Shown in pieces: positions 1 through 11,564 of a stretch of DNA of 64,000 bases. The stretch spans positions 2,485,001 to 2,549,000 of the forward strand of contig SMMW01000042.1 of the NCBI GenBank assembly GCA_004794655.1. Reading direction: 5' to 3'. Under the pieces are notes generated by a model. That model ran no database searches. It was not told where the DNA came from and saw only the letters and a list, made by a program, of their open reading frames with translations. Position numbers and translations under genes: made by a program. The stretch is from Marisa cornuarietis (lineage: Eukaryota; Mollusca; Gastropoda; Architaenioglossa; Ampullariidae). Position 1 is the stretch's first letter. Every line of letters begins with the position of its first letter.

Positions 1-639
1 ACGTTTGTGATCAACTCGTGTTTATTTACATAGAAGCGCAGACAACCACTCTACTGATGAACACTTCAAGCTTACCAAGGAACGTTAAAATTTCATACAA
101 ATAGCTCCATAAAGTCTCGTTTTTATATTCTGTTGTCACATCAAAAGACAGTCCTAGCGTTTTTATCTCAACACAAACCCTATCCCCTTGATGGTGTCCC
201 CCTGGCAAGTGTTTGTCGAGAGCCTGCCACCGAGGAGAGAGTTGCGATCTGTCAGTGTCGGAACTGCTGCCTTAGCACATGTGTCACCACTATTTTTTCT
301 TCCAAGAGTTGTTTGTCTACACGCGTGCTTGCCAAGAACAGGTCCCCAGAATCAGGCCTGGCAAAGTGACGAATCAGTCAACAGCCGTGGAGAGGCTGAA
401 CACTAAAGGGGCGGCAATAAGAAATGGTCAGTATAGCCTCAGCTGTCAAAACCATGCTTTTGTGAATAATGGCAGAGGCTGGACAGAATAATGGATTGAG
501 TTTCAACAAATAATTACTCGTGTCTCTCTCTTGTTACACACCCCAACATATCTGCTTTAAATAAATTGAAAAGAAATATTTCAAGGGCATAGTAGCAGAA
601 CAAAATTAAAATATTGCAGCCATTATCTACCAGACCGAG

Positions 640-962
640 GCAGGATTCAGGGCAGGAAGTCAGTCAGTTGTCCCTTGAGCGGTACCTGTCGTTGAAGCGG
701 GGGTGGGGGGGCCACATGGATAGACGCAACTTACGTGTTTCGGGCGATAGCAGGGCCTGTACAAGACGACCAGTCCAGCACTTCTTTTGGCAACTACGGC
801 GTCGACCACCCTCCAAGGTACCCTGAACGACAGTCTTCTAAAAGGTGTCGTGCCGAGTCATATGGTCAAAGAGGACCAGCTTACGTCGCTTGACTGTTGC
901 AAATAGAGGTTCCTGGTGTTCTACGAGTGTGCCAGCCGTGCTTCGTACAAAGTCATTGGTTT
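640..962 (-). pseudogene. RTE-type LINE ORF2, C-terminal fragment
   Basis: The minus strand encodes the C-terminal tail of an APE-type non-LTR retrotransposon ORF2: a TNDFVRSTAGTLVEHQEP stretch, then TVKRRKLVLFDHMTRHD, then QGTLEGGRRR, ending near a PRFNDRYRSRDN tail and a stop at about 665. This matches the TVKRR..FGHVTRHD..GTLEGGRRRG block usual at the end of these mollusc-type RTE-like polyproteins. It aligns with the plus-strand copy at 3365-4025. Frameshifts and stops make it dead. It continues on the far side of the LTR at 967-1365, which interrupts it after the YREH codons. The exact 3' end, somewhere between 600 and 665, is uncertain. Confidence 0.72.
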
Positions 963-966
963 TATG

Positions 967-1365
967 TGTAGAGGGCTGGTAGGCCACCGCTAGTAGTTAG
1001 ATTTGGCGGGACTTTGCTCGAAGTACATTGGCTCAGTTGAAAAAGGTGCTGGGCGTTGATTGACAAGGGTTAAAGCTCCGAAACGCTGCGGCCGTACAGG
1101 AGTATCGCGAAAGTTTAGCCCTGCGAGGGGTATATAAGAGCAGGGCTGAGACGAGACGGTGTGCACTGATAGAAGAGAGAACACGTGCGACAGATAGGAG
1201 AAACAGGGAAGAGACAGTCCTGACGACGTGATGCAGCCGTGGCCATTGTAATGTACAAGCCTGTGGAATAAAGGGTTGCAGATCTGCTGAATGTTACTGC
1301 CTTTGTCGGAGTGGGTGTTGAAAGTTTGATGCTGAGACACCAAAATACCTCACCACTCGGTTACA
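967..1365 (+). mobile_element. Solo LTR inserted in an RTE LINE
   Basis: A 399-bp block begins TGTAGAGG and ends GGTTACA, the TG...CA form of an LTR. It has a TATA box (TATATAAG) at 1131 and a polyadenylation signal AATAAA at 1267. It sits in a LINE whose reading resumes on both sides. The 4 bp before it are TATG (963-966); the 4 bp after it are TACG (1366-1369), and TATG in the duplicated copy at 1461-1464. Removing the LTR and one TATG restores the LINE sequence between YREH and KTNDFV. No internal gag-pol lies next to it, so it is a solo LTR. Superfamily is not determinable; Ty3/Gypsy or BEL are likely. Confidence 0.72.
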
Positions 1366-1509
1366 TACGTTCTCTGTATGAGATCCGGAACGTTCTCCTC
1401 AGGCACTTGCTTTCGAAAGTTTGTTGCTGAGACACCAAAATACCTCACCACTCGGTTACATATGTTCTCTGTATGAAAGCCGGAACAGCCTTCTCAGGCG
1501 CTTGCTTTC
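1320..1509. repeat. 95-bp tandem duplication across the LTR/LINE junction
   Basis: Two 95-bp units (1320-1414 and 1415-1509) each contain about 46 bp of the 3' end of the solo LTR and about 49 bp of the adjacent LINE. The duplication therefore happened after LTR insertion. The units differ at several positions. Confidence 0.8.
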
Positions 1510-1835
1510 GAATGACTGGATTCTCTTCTCCATTTCGGGAATCAGAGTCCCCATCCGTAGAGCAGGATCGGTACTACAAAGGTTTTGTACAGATTGTACT
1601 TTATAATAAACCTGATATTATGGCAAGAATCTGGCCAGCCTAGCCATTGCCACTGTTGCTGTTGCGATCCTGATGTCGTTTAGCTGCCGTCTTTGGAGAG
1701 GGTGGCTACCAGGTACTTAAGCTGCTTACCTCTTCGAGCCGTACCCCGTTGATGTAGATCTCTGCTGTGCTGTTGCCATTGATCACAACTTTGCTCTCGT
1801 CAGTGTTAATCTCCATTCGATATCCGTTCGAACTT
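1510..1835 (-). pseudogene. RTE-type LINE ORF2, RT/thumb fragment
   Basis: This is the upstream part of the LINE ORF that resumes at 962. Reading the minus strand from about 1830 gives INTDESKVVINGN, EIYINGVRLEEVSSLKYL, IRIATATVAMARL, then LYKTFVVPILLYG. These are hallmarks of the post-catalytic part of RTE-type reverse transcriptase (EIYVNG...FKYLGATLSKDGS...IRIATATAAMARL...LVVPILLYGCETWTL). Several frameshifts are present, and the segment between LYG and YREH is shifted. No catalytic aspartate block is present because the copy begins downstream of it. It is a pseudogene. Confidence 0.72.
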
Positions 1836-2254
1836 TTGGGTTCAGAAGTGAGGTCACGTTCAGTCAAGAAAATAAACTCATGAACGTCACACAGGATAAA
1901 AACCGTACGTTCATACCACTATCTGCTGTTGGAAATATAAAAGATATAAACCCAAGTATTTCTTGCCACATTTTGCTATTGTGGTTATCCACGATACCAG
2001 AGTAAATACAGTTATCTATACAGATATTGCAACATTTGCATAGGGTGCGATTTTATTTAAAGAAATAATGCTAAACACAGATGAGTGTAAGTGGGTAGGT
2101 ACAACGGTATCTGCTGAAGTATAGAATAATGTAAAGAGTAGCTGATAATGATAGATGATAATTACGCCGTGCCAGCAACTAATGCTTGATAACGGCGAAC
2201 GAAGGTAATAATACGTCAAAAGGGTGAAAAACCTTAGGTGATACAATAACATCA
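1836..2254. other. Unassigned sequence between two LINE relics
   Basis: AT-rich sequence with no convincing coding frame, structural RNA or repeat that I can recognise. Confidence 0.5.
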
Positions 2255-2600
2255 TTAAAAATACAAGCCAACAAGGAAACAGGATAATATAAAAGGATAG
2301 AGACTATGTTAAAAAGTGTGTTGTGGCCAAAAAGGCCACCATTAAGCCAAAAACATTAAACCAGAATCTAACAGAACATAGCAACCCTAAATCCGATGAT
2401 AATACCCTCCCAATTTTAAAAATGAAAAAATAACTGCCGATGGGATGGACCTAAACAAGAAAAAGAAAGAGCCAACTGTAAAAAGTTGCTGGCAAATACT
2501 CTGGATGCCAGTATAAGTAATTAAAACACGTCCGACAGTATAAAGTAATTGGCAACAGGGACAAACTGGTGGAGATTTACTTCGTAAACGTGGCATAGGT
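2255..2600 (-). pseudogene. Non-LTR retrotransposon (RNase H-bearing type) 3' end
   Basis: The minus strand reads LRSKSPPVCPCC...VLITYTGIQSICQQLF...FRSIPSAVIFSFLKLGGYY, then stop. It aligns with two plus-strand copies at about 36285-36510 and 37790-38010, which carry the same order (GEPPPFCPWC, HVLITCPELQGIRQQ, SLFKSVTLAAIFIFLRR). This Cys/His-bearing tail after RNase H is typical of I/Jockey-group LINEs, where the tail reads TVKHLLTECP...F. The copy is 5'-truncated and degraded. The region to about 2255 is the probable 3' UTR. Confidence 0.6.
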
Positions 2601-3364
2601 GTGTTCCATTATAAGTCTGCTACGTTGTACCTCCTCCCGCTTCACAGAACAGCATGGAGGTGATTTTTCTTATTTCCTGCAGGTGTTTAACGTTTTCTGC
2701 TCTACGTAAGGTCCATTTTCCTCGTAACATTCTTCCCGCTGCCTTAGATTGTGGATCAACGTGAGTCAACAAGCGTGGACTTGATTCTCTGATCTCTTGT
2801 TCTGCCTTCTGCTGCATCTATTTTCTTTACTGCCAATGTGCTGATGTGACCTCCGTGACAGTCATATGTGCGCCAATAATGAACAGCTACGTTAATGGTG
2901 CCACCACCTCAACCACTACTATTCCACTGATACTAAAACTATAAATCACAGGTGCAGCTGGTAGTATAACTGAACTGTAGTGATTGCATTTATGTTGACG
3001 GCATTCACATTGAGAACACAACTGTTTTGAGACCATTATTATTTTTAGGTCTGTGTGTTTCTTGAGTCTAGCTGATGCTAGTCGTTGGGGAGTGCAGTGT
3101 TTGAGATCACACTTTTCTGATTCATTTATTTCTATTATAACTTGGAATGCATGGCTTAAACAAAAGTCTCCCATTTTAGTCTGTCTTTGTCAGTCATACT
3201 CAAGCTGCCCTCTCTTATTCGGCGTTTCTATCTCTGCCTCAACTGATCAGCATGACATTGTCTTCCCTTTGCCTTCAGATGTCCAAAAGAGTGATGCTTT
3301 TGCTATGGAGCTGCCCTCTCGATTTAGCGCATGATCAATCCACCTCCACTTTTCATCATTATAA
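2601..3364. other. Unassigned sequence
   Basis: Several short open frames exist on both strands, for example about 95 codons on the minus strand at 2887-3174. None has codon bias, motifs or splice context that I would trust. Confidence 0.45.
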
Positions 3365-4025
3365 GTGAGGAGTTCTTCGTTGGTCTAGGAGCCAGTGTAC
3401 TCTCAGAAGTAAGCAGCTTCAAGTACTTGGGAGCCACCCTCTCCAAGGACGGCAGCTCCACGCTAGATATCCGCATCAGAATCGCAACAGCAACAGCAGC
3501 AATGGCTAGGCTAGACAGGATCTGGCATAGCCACAAGGTAGGGTTCACTACCAAGTACAGGCTGTACAAATCTCTGGTAGTGCCGATCCTGCTCTACGGA
3601 TGCGACACGTGGACTCTGCTCGCCGAAACGGAAAGGAGAATCCAGGCATTCGAGAACGTGCCTGATGAGGCTGCTCCGGATCTCATAAAGAGAACATAAA
3701 AGTAACGACTTTATAAGAAACAAGATTGCCACACTCAAAGGACACCAGCAACCTCTACTATCAACAGTCAAGCGACGTAAGCTGGTCTTCTTTGGCCATG
3801 TGACCTGGGACGACACTTTGTCGAAGACTATCATTCAAGGCACCTTGAAGGGTGGCCGACGCCGCGGTGGCCAGAGAAAGAACTGGCTTACGAACTGGAC
3901 TGGTCGTCCTGCACAGGATCTGCTCGCTATCGCCCAAAGCAGGCAAGAGTGGCGGGCCCTGTTAGCTGCCGCGTCTATCCATGTGCTCCCCCCAACGCCA
4001 GGCAACATTCGGAACCTCTGATATA
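3365..4025 (+). pseudogene. RTE-type LINE ORF2, 3' half
   Basis: The plus strand reads SEVSSFKYLGATLSKDGSS, IRIRIATATAAMARLDRIW, YKSLVVPILLYGCDTWTLL and ETERRIQAFE. After a frameshift near 3695 it reads TVKRRKLVFFGHVTWDD, GTLKGGRRRGGQRKNW and a C-terminal tail ending PPTPGNIRNL. This is the region after the RT catalytic motifs through the C-terminus of an APE-type LINE, the same family as 640-1835 and 59780-60335. It is 5'-truncated and carries at least one frameshift, so it is non-functional. It is the cleanest of the three copies of this family in the window. Confidence 0.8.
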
Positions 4026-4593
4026 CTTTGAATTTTGTGTGTTTGCTGTTTTGTGCCAATTTACACTTTTCTCAGCGCCAGCTTTTTTTGTAAGGGGTGG
4101 AAGGGGCCTTTTCCTCGCTGTATCACCTTTCTCAACCCTTGCTGAGTCAATGACAATGACCAACTGTTTAGGCAGTCAGGTAACCGTTCCCGACAACAAT
4201 TATGTGCGTTAGTTGTTTAAATACCGGCAAATAGTTAATCTACAAATGTGTGTTCTTTGTGCTTGTGTACAAGACTAGTGTGATTTATGTTTATGCTTCA
4301 ACTACAAAAAGTTGCTCCCCAAGAGGATTTTACTTCAAACTGAAGAAATTGTGCCACAAAAACTGTTGTGTTATGTGCAAATCATGTGTATCTCGTGCAA
4401 GTTTTTTTTTTAAATCTACACACGACAGGACTGAGCAATGATGTCTAAGTAGTTTTATAAGAAGTAAAATCTCTAAACGCCAAATAACTTTCCGGCTGCG
4501 AAAGTCTTCGCAGTCTTCGTGACATCAGTTCAAGTAATGACTTTACTCCGTGAAAACAGAATAACACAACATAGACTCGGCCAGCAATCTTAC

Positions 4594-4716
4594 CTTGTGG
4601 AGCTGGAATTGATTCAAGATCGTATCCCACATGCGCAGTGCACCCGCCGGTTCCGTCAGCAGCATGATGACACAGGCTAGCCAGAAAGTGGCCGCCGACA
4701 TCATCCTCCACATCAT
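4594..4716 (-). CDS. Candidate first coding exon of a secreted or membrane protein
   Basis: On the minus strand an ATG-ATG-TGG start at 4716 opens 41 codons ending exactly at a strong splice donor (CACAAG|GTAAGA, exon end 4594, phase 0). The peptide has a textbook signal sequence: basic N-terminus (MMWRMM), hydrophobic core (FWLACVIMLL), then small residues TEPAGA with a likely cleavage after AGA, followed by LRMWDTILNQFQLHK. An in-frame stop (TGA) lies upstream, so this is the first in-frame ATG. GC content and codon use are higher than in the flanks. I cannot name the protein from 41 residues. No second exon was recognised downstream (below 4590). A competing frame starting at 4753 is also open through the donor but lacks protein-like features. 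A chance ORF remains possible. Confidence 0.45.
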
Positions 4717-4753
4717 CCTTCGCCTTTCTTCTAGAAACACCGTGTAACATCAT

Positions 4754-6140
4754 CTTGTAGTTCTAACTATTTACGGATTTAATTTCAAATAAGTTATACA
4801 TTTTACATACGTTATTCGTTTCAAAATGACACACAATCTACACATTATCATTCCTTTCAGATCCAAATTTTTCCGTACTTAGGAAATCATGTGGACATGT
4901 AAAATTTAATATTTAATATGCCTGATACTGGAGTTATATAAGTTTGTTACACTTGGTATGACGTCATATCCGCTCTTAAAGGTAATTGATCTCTACACGT
5001 ACCGTAGACCACCAGTTAGTGCAAAAACGCGATAGTCATACATGCAAAGAGCAGGCTACCCTCAGGAGCATCTTCAATCCATCTGAGTGGTCTGTCTTGC
5101 ACTGAGATCGATCAAATCTGGTTTTGGCAGACATAGTCTCAAGAATTCAGGAAACCACTCAGACACCAAGGGAGAAAAGGAAACTTTCATAAAGCAGCGC
5201 CTCTCGATAAAACTACTCAGATTTTTTTCTTGACTGCTGACAGCTCTTTTGCCCTATCGTCTAAGAGGGTCACTGCTGAAACATACGAGGATATATATCT
5301 GCTATAGCGCAGACAGCGGCTAAAACCTCGCGTGTTGAAATCTGACCGCCAGGAAACATCAAAGAACTGCCCTCAAAGAAGATAGCAGTTTGGTCAGAGG
5401 CTGCAAAGTAATTTGCACCTATAATATTACTAAGGCAGATGCTTAACAGTAACACCACTTTGTAAACTCAATGCCTATAAACATGCCCTCCATCTCAGTG
5501 CTTGAAAGGTCTGAACAGGAACATTTACAAGGAAAGCTCTTTTCTTAGTTTTAAGAGTAATACAGTTTTTCTGTTCTTTTGTCAGCCTTCATTCTACTGG
5601 CAAACAGTTAAAACTTCTTCCTTGTGACTGCTTTTTGAATTTCTTTCTAAACAAAAGTATCTAGGTCTTCTGATTGTTTTCCTCTGTCTTTTGGAAGGTT
5701 TGCCTATGTTACATAGAACTTTCAAATTTATGTATGGTATGTCGACTAAATCTTTGCAATATAAACTGCACAAGAATTTAAATTATCTTTACAAAGAAAT
5801 ACATTATATATGTTTGCATATGCTTATATAAACATACTTTTAGAATAGTCTTTCTGAATCCTATCAAGCTTCCCCTAACGTGTGCTACGCGAAGCTTCAT
5901 TATAAGTAAGTTGAGCTATATTATAAATGGGAAGAGTTTTAGCCATATCACAGTAGACGAAACAGCATGAGACATAAAAAAACTGACTCCGGACGGACGT
6001 ATTAACACTTAATAAATGTCGGCTGGACCTTATAAAAGACAGAATGAGGGAGACATCTAGAAAAACACCTAGAGGGGGTATAAAAATTGCCAGCCGAGAG
6101 TCAAACGAATAAAGAACTCTTTTAATAAAGTGACAAACTG
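4754..6140. other. Unassigned AT-rich sequence
   Basis: No recognisable gene, repeat or RNA. If the exon at 4594-4716 is real, its promoter or 5' exons should lie in this stretch, but I see no distinct core promoter. Confidence 0.4.
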
Positions 6141-6144
6141 AAAT

Positions 6145-6300
6145 TATATAGCGCCTTTCTCTAATTTGTAGAAGGCTCAATGCGCTTTACAAGAAGAAAG
6201 GATAATATACAAAGTAAGACAAGTACGAGATGCACATAACACACATATGGACACAGTCCAATATATGTCAGCAAACAAACGGAGAAAGGCACATCAAAAG
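6145..6300 (-). repeat. CR1-type LINE/SINE 3' end (TATAGCGC family)
   Basis: The plus strand shows AAATTATATAGCGC followed by CTCAATGCGCTTTAC, the reverse of the ...AAAGCGCATTGAG...GGCGCTATATAA 3' end that recurs in this window at 15590, 29195, 32491 and elsewhere. This copy lacks an obvious ATAAT tail. The sequence up to about 6830 may be the rest of the element but is not recognisable; a 186-codon open frame there shows no protein motif. Confidence 0.55.
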
Positions 6301-7640
6301 ACATAAACAAGACAAAACAACCTGCACACAAAGCATGTCCGAGAAGCGCGAGTTCTCGGTTGTACTTTTATAGCGCGGTATCCCAGCCAAAGCCGTGCTC
6401 TCCGCGCATTCCAAACACAAAAACCTAACAAAGACAAAATTCCTGTCGCTCTCTATGAAGTTGATGGGAATGCCAGGCTCTTCTGCTGGATGACATTCAC
6501 AGACCAAGATATCGATGAGACAGATATTTTCTATTTGGGAATGTTGGAGTGGATGAAGTTTGTGTGGAAACCAGTGTTTCGATGGTGCCATGCACCTAGC
6601 CGGTAAGGAGAAGCTGCTTTCTTTGTGCAAATAGACATTTGAAACAGGTTGTCTGCTGCTGGCACCAGAACCTTCTCTGTTTGCTATGAACAGCTGGCAC
6701 GTGAAAGGAAGATGGCACCTTTTCACAACAACACGTTCACACCATGAAGACACGGAGAAAAAAGGATGCAAGTGAAATAATGAAGAAATGGTAGGATAAG
6801 AGACACCAAAAGAAAATAAGATAAGCAAGTAGAAAGATAACAGAAAGATGAATAGAGATGCATTTCAAAATCAATTTGCAATAATGTAAAACACCTGCTC
6901 TTCCCTTCCCGATTAGAAAGCAGAATCAATAATTTCCCTGACAGTGTAGCTATTTTGCACTGGCCACAAAATGAAATGTCTGAGTGGACAGAGTTTGAAG
7001 CAGGAAAAAGTGGGTTGTGTCTCGTGCAGTGAACGTATTAGGTTGCTCATCGTACCATACATGCTGTCCCTAGCTACACAAATTTACCGAGAGCGGCCAA
7101 ATAGCCTCCCGCCAGGCTATCGTCTTTAGCAGGAAATCTTAAAATGAAACCCACAACCCTCCAGCTCGCACAAACTAGTATTGAAAGCAAACGGCATCAT
7201 TTGAAAACTAGTTGACCTTAGAAAACGCGTCTAACCAAACAGAAGAAATAGAGATAAGTAAGCAAATAAGAAGTGACATAGGCTAAAGAAGGGAAGGGGG
7301 AAAACAGGAAAAGACAGAGCTTGTAAGCAGCAGACCTCCAAGCTACCAAGCACAGTGAGTGAGAGCAAAAGACAGGCAAACAGACAAGCAAGTAAAATAT
7401 ACTTTAGTAGCTACCAGACTACTGATAAGGTCTGAATGATTTCAAAGCAGACATCTAGGACATCAGTTCGGGTAACGAGAGAACCACAGTCGCGTCATCG
7501 TCCTTCAGATAATGTCTGAGGAAAAGTGTAATGTATACACGCGACAAGAAACGCTTTAACACGTAAGCCGCTTCCTTTTGTATTGCAGGTCTCCCTTTAA
7601 TTAATCATTAAATCAACACGTATAGCGATCATCCCTGTGA
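6301..7640. other. Unassigned sequence, purine-rich
   Basis: Contains A/G-rich stretches (6740-6850, 7230-7400) and no recognised gene. Confidence 0.4.
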
Positions 7641-7642
7641 CT

Positions 7643-7643
<1 letters not shown>

Positions 7644-7717
<74 letters not shown>

Positions 7718-7718
7718 T
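7644..7718. repeat. Compound microsatellite (GT)n(GA)n
   Basis: About 24 GT units run directly into about 12 GA units. Directly visible. Confidence 0.97.
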
Positions 7719-9975
7719 GTGTTCATTAAGAAACGCAGATATGACGTCAGAAGCAGCATACTGAAAACAGCTTACATTTTCACATTTTTGCAAAAAATAA
7801 ATATTCTCCAAGCGACTTTATCAAGAAGAGTTATCTGTCCGTAAAGACTATAACTATTTCCCCCTTCTCTGTCCATAAAACCACAACATGCAGATTTCAT
7901 TTGTCCCACACATTGTCCCTCAACATCTCCCTGAAAAATCACCACTGATTATACCTTAGAGAAGTGCTCTGCAAACTGTGCTTTTATTCCAGTGCGTATC
8001 CTCAGGGAATGATGTTCTCGAATCTGACCAGCTATGACCAGATCGGGTTGTCACTTTCCCGGTGCCAGAGTCAACACAAAGATTTGTTGCCGGGTTCAAA
8101 CTAATCTCCAGCAGCTGAGTTCTGTAGCCTGTCCAGATTTTCTCCGCCTTATCTGCGCATGCACATCACAGAGGTGACCTGAGCACAGTGTCAACGTTTT
8201 TTACCAGCAGAAATTCCGAGTGAAGAAAAATTGAGGTCGAGAAAAACTAGGGTCTTAAGCTCAACAAAACTGTTAATTCTTTCATATCTTGTGACTAGTG
8301 TTTGTGATTTCTTACTGTCAGTCGCAAATGAGTCTGCAGCTAATACAGTGCAAGCTACTGGGCACGACTATTCACGTTCATTTAACATTTGACGATCCTT
8401 TTTTTTTTTTTAAAGATGACTGCCTTGTTTAGTCTCCGCTGACCTCTCGTCATTGAATCGTACCCTTCATTTGGGAATTTCAAAACACTTTTTTAAACAG
8501 ACATTCACGTTACATACACATCATGCTGCTACTGTTCTCAGATCCTGTTTGCTCCGCCAAGAACTTATTTTTTTTTATAAAACAACCGCCATCGATCCTG
8601 CTTGAGACTTCAAACAAAAGACTCCTGCGTATTCCAGCGTTTAAAAACCTCACCCAACTGTAATTCAAGCACGAATAACACGAATAGCACGATCTTTAAC
8701 GATGTCAGTGCCTGTTCTTTAAGCACTTGGGATTTAGCACAATGTCCAGACCATAAGTGGTAAGCAATCTCTTCACTTGTCCCGATGGTCAAACGGCAGT
8801 AAAAACGTGGCTATAAAACATTAATGTAATTACCGCGAAATTAGGACCTGTTGGAGAAAAACTGTTCAGGGCAGATTCGAAAACAAAAGTGCTCCGACGA
8901 ATTGATACCAATAATAAAATTAAATAACTGACCAGCGCCAGACTTTCCAAGGTCCAATGTATATGTTTAAAAACTTTAGCAAAATAATGACATTGAAAGT
9001 TTCTCGGATGGTAGTTTGTCTCGGGTTCTAAAGAATTCTCGTCTGTTCTGCTTTTAATTCGACATCCCTGTCCTGAGGACCACGAAGGATGGGGGACAAA
9101 CGTTCTTCTAACAGCGGAGAAGGCGACAAATTAAGAAGAAAAGCACCAGAAGTAGACAGTCGACATGTCTTCTGTGGTTGTCCTTAAGACATAAGTAAAC
9201 TCTATGGAAAGAGAAACTTCGTAAAGCCTGCAGTGAGAAGTCTTCTTTTGAAAAGAAAATCAAACATTTTCCCAAAGAATGTTTGTAAACGTATCTCTAA
9301 CCAATATCTGGTCAGTCTTGCAGGAGATACAAAAGGAATGGGATGGCCGCATAGTTCAGTTCCCCCCTGCGCAGGTCTTATGGCAACTGAAGCAACGCTG
9401 ACATCAGTCGACGACTACGACCGCCACGAATTCAGAGACTTTTTTTGTGAGCGCCACCACTGCTTCAGCGAGACCAAACTTCGACGGACCGCACTGCTGC
9501 ACATGTAGCTTGACACTAATGCATAGGCCTGTATCCGCGGCCAGTAGGTGGCAGTGTGTATCGACATGTCGAGCGAGATCGATGGCCAGAAACGCGCACT
9601 GGCGCAGGCACAGCCCCAGCTTTTCCTCACGTTGGCGCACACAGTTTTGAGCCGAGTGAAAAATGGAGAAAATTGCTGTTTTAGCCACCAAAGTAGACAC
9701 TTTTTTACTTAAGTAGTTTCATTATTAGTAATGTCTAACAGATATGAGCTCAAATGATGTCTCATAAAGATGCCCGCACAACAGTTGTTAAGAAAGTTCT
9801 GTTAGATGTGGTTCTGTTTGCGTGTTTGCGTGTGTCGGTTGTGCGTTAAACTTAACGCCAGACAAAGCTCAGCAATGCTTTCAGACTACCTGTAGTCCAA
9901 TAACTATAGGTCGAAACTTTATTAGCGGTTCTTACCTCTCTGACTTTTTCCGCCTGACTGTTGTCCTGTATACGT
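7719..9975. other. Unassigned sequence
   Basis: No gene or repeat recognised. A GC-richer patch at 9350-9650 has overlapping open frames on both strands but no motif, start context or splice signals that single one out. Confidence 0.4.
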
Positions 9976-9976
9976 A

Positions 9977-10048
9977 TCTCTTTCTCGCTCTCTCTCTCTC
10001 TCTCACTCACACACACACACATTCACGCACGCATGCATGCATGCACAT
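9977..10048. repeat. Compound microsatellite (CT)n(AC)n with GCAT repeats
   Basis: CT-rich run, then CACTCACACACAC, then CGCACGCATGCATGCATGC. Simple low-complexity DNA. Confidence 0.95.
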
Positions 10049-10429
10049 GTTGACATCATACATAAAATCACCTGTCCAGTAAAGTTTTGCTACAAAATGA
10101 GACACCCAGTAAGTATATCCAAAACAAATATCCTGGGTTTTAAATGGATTTATCATGGGGTGTAGAAACAATATTATGCGCTGTCTTTAAATCTTCATTA
10201 AAATGGCATGCGTGCATTGATAATTTGTCTGCAAAAGCATTTAAAGGCCTCCTTTGGAATCGGGAAAGTGTATTTTAGATTTAAGAGCGTCTAGCAAAAA
10301 TAATCATATAAATATTTGATTTGCTATTTGAAACTAAAACTTATACTTCTCTATAGCTGAAAGATATTGGGAAGGAAAGAATACGATAATGTCGAAAATG
10401 TGCATACAAAATGTCTCCGGATCAATGTG

Positions 10430-10620
10430 GTGGGGCGGGGATGGGGCTCAACTGCTAGCGCCTGTCACCAATATAGTTAGGACAGATGTCCTGGGTTCAG
10501 ATCTCATCTCGAGAGTGTTGTACTCTGCCACTTCCATCTGTTTACAGGGCTGGCTGCTTTAATGGTATAGCCTTAGATGTTGGCTCGGCGTAAAACACCA
10601 ATTCCACGCGCCCCACTTCA
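10430..10620 (+). repeat. tRNA-headed SINE-like element
   Basis: The head contains an A-box-like block (GGCTCAACTGCTAGCGCC, about 10445-10462) and a B-box-like block (GGGTTCAGATCTC, 10493-10505) about 35 bp apart, as in a tRNA-derived pol III promoter. A body follows that ends GGCTCGGCGTAAAACACCAA, resembling the GGCGTAAAACACC core common in molluscan SINEs. No clear A-rich or simple-repeat tail follows, so the 3' end is uncertain. Confidence 0.55.
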
Positions 10621-11564
10621 CCGATACATGTGGCAGATTTCACACTGTTTCTGAGTCATCAAACAGCGGTGTAGATTTATGAAGTACACAAGTACCCAAA
10701 GCAATGTTTATTCATTTATACCTTGACTGGTACCAGCTAACATGGAGCTGGTCCACCGGTACTGGCCATTAGGTGGGACTAGACACGCGCAGCGGCTAAG
10801 GGTTACCACTTAACTCGCGGTGAGCAAGTCGACTAGCATATCCTTTTATTTTTGCCAGTTTTTTCTCTATGCACCTAGGCGTCGACTATAATCCAAGACA
10901 CCCGTAAGGACGATCTTAGAATTTCACGCGGGGTCACTAGGCCGCGGTTTAACTATTGCCACAAGTGTCGCCAGGTGTACCAAGAGGAAGGCGACCGTGC
11001 TCTGTATAAGTCTCTGCTCATGCGCAGGAGATTCAGAACAATTACTTAGGTACTTAGTCTCGAATTCCTGGATTCGATTTTAGGTATCAACTGTGTAGCA
11101 GTATGAGGACTACAACGGATTTCTGCAGCCTGTACATGGTGGTAAACCTGATGATGTTGCTGCGCCAGATCATGTGTTGCCTTACCAATTGTATATGCCT
11201 CGGGTATTTTCTTATACTGGCATTTTCATGACAGTTCTACTGCCAGTATCTGTTTCAAAGACAGTAATCCACCATAGGCTTTGCCGAGTCAGCTTTCAGA
11301 GTTTGTTAATGTCAAAATACCTTTTACTGTGAGTTATTTATTCTTTCAGGAAAAGTTACGCTTTGTTATTTGATCAACGACAATATAACAATCTGTAATC
11401 AAATGATGAGAAATTTGTATATTTAATTTGAATAATTAAACCCGTTTACATACAGGGAGCAGTGCACGCACACAAGGATACACAAATACATGAGAGTGAA
11501 TCTCTTAGGCTAGCTGCTTGAGATTTGACTCATCCCTGCATTCTCGTATTTGTGTACGTGGATC
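10621..11564. other. Unassigned sequence
   Basis: No coding or repeat assignment. 10740-11050 is GC-richer than its surroundings without a convincing frame. Confidence 0.4.

Noticed and set aside
1421..1606. 61-codon plus-strand frame
   Set aside because: Antisense shadow of the LINE relic and the 95-bp duplication.
4445..4753. Alternative 102-codon frame over the signal-peptide exon
   Set aside because: It reads an acidic/histidine mix without a protein-like pattern and runs through the splice donor; the other frame has a clear signal peptide.
6268..6828. 186-codon minus-strand open frame
   Set aside because: Longest open frame in the window, but it overlaps a TATAGCGC repeat end, has no domain or coding-like composition, and carries Cys/Ser/Leu-rich text typical of read-through of A/G-rich repeats.
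9404..9700. GC-richer overlapping frames on both strands
   Set aside because: No motif, start context or splice site distinguishes a real frame; both strands are open by composition.
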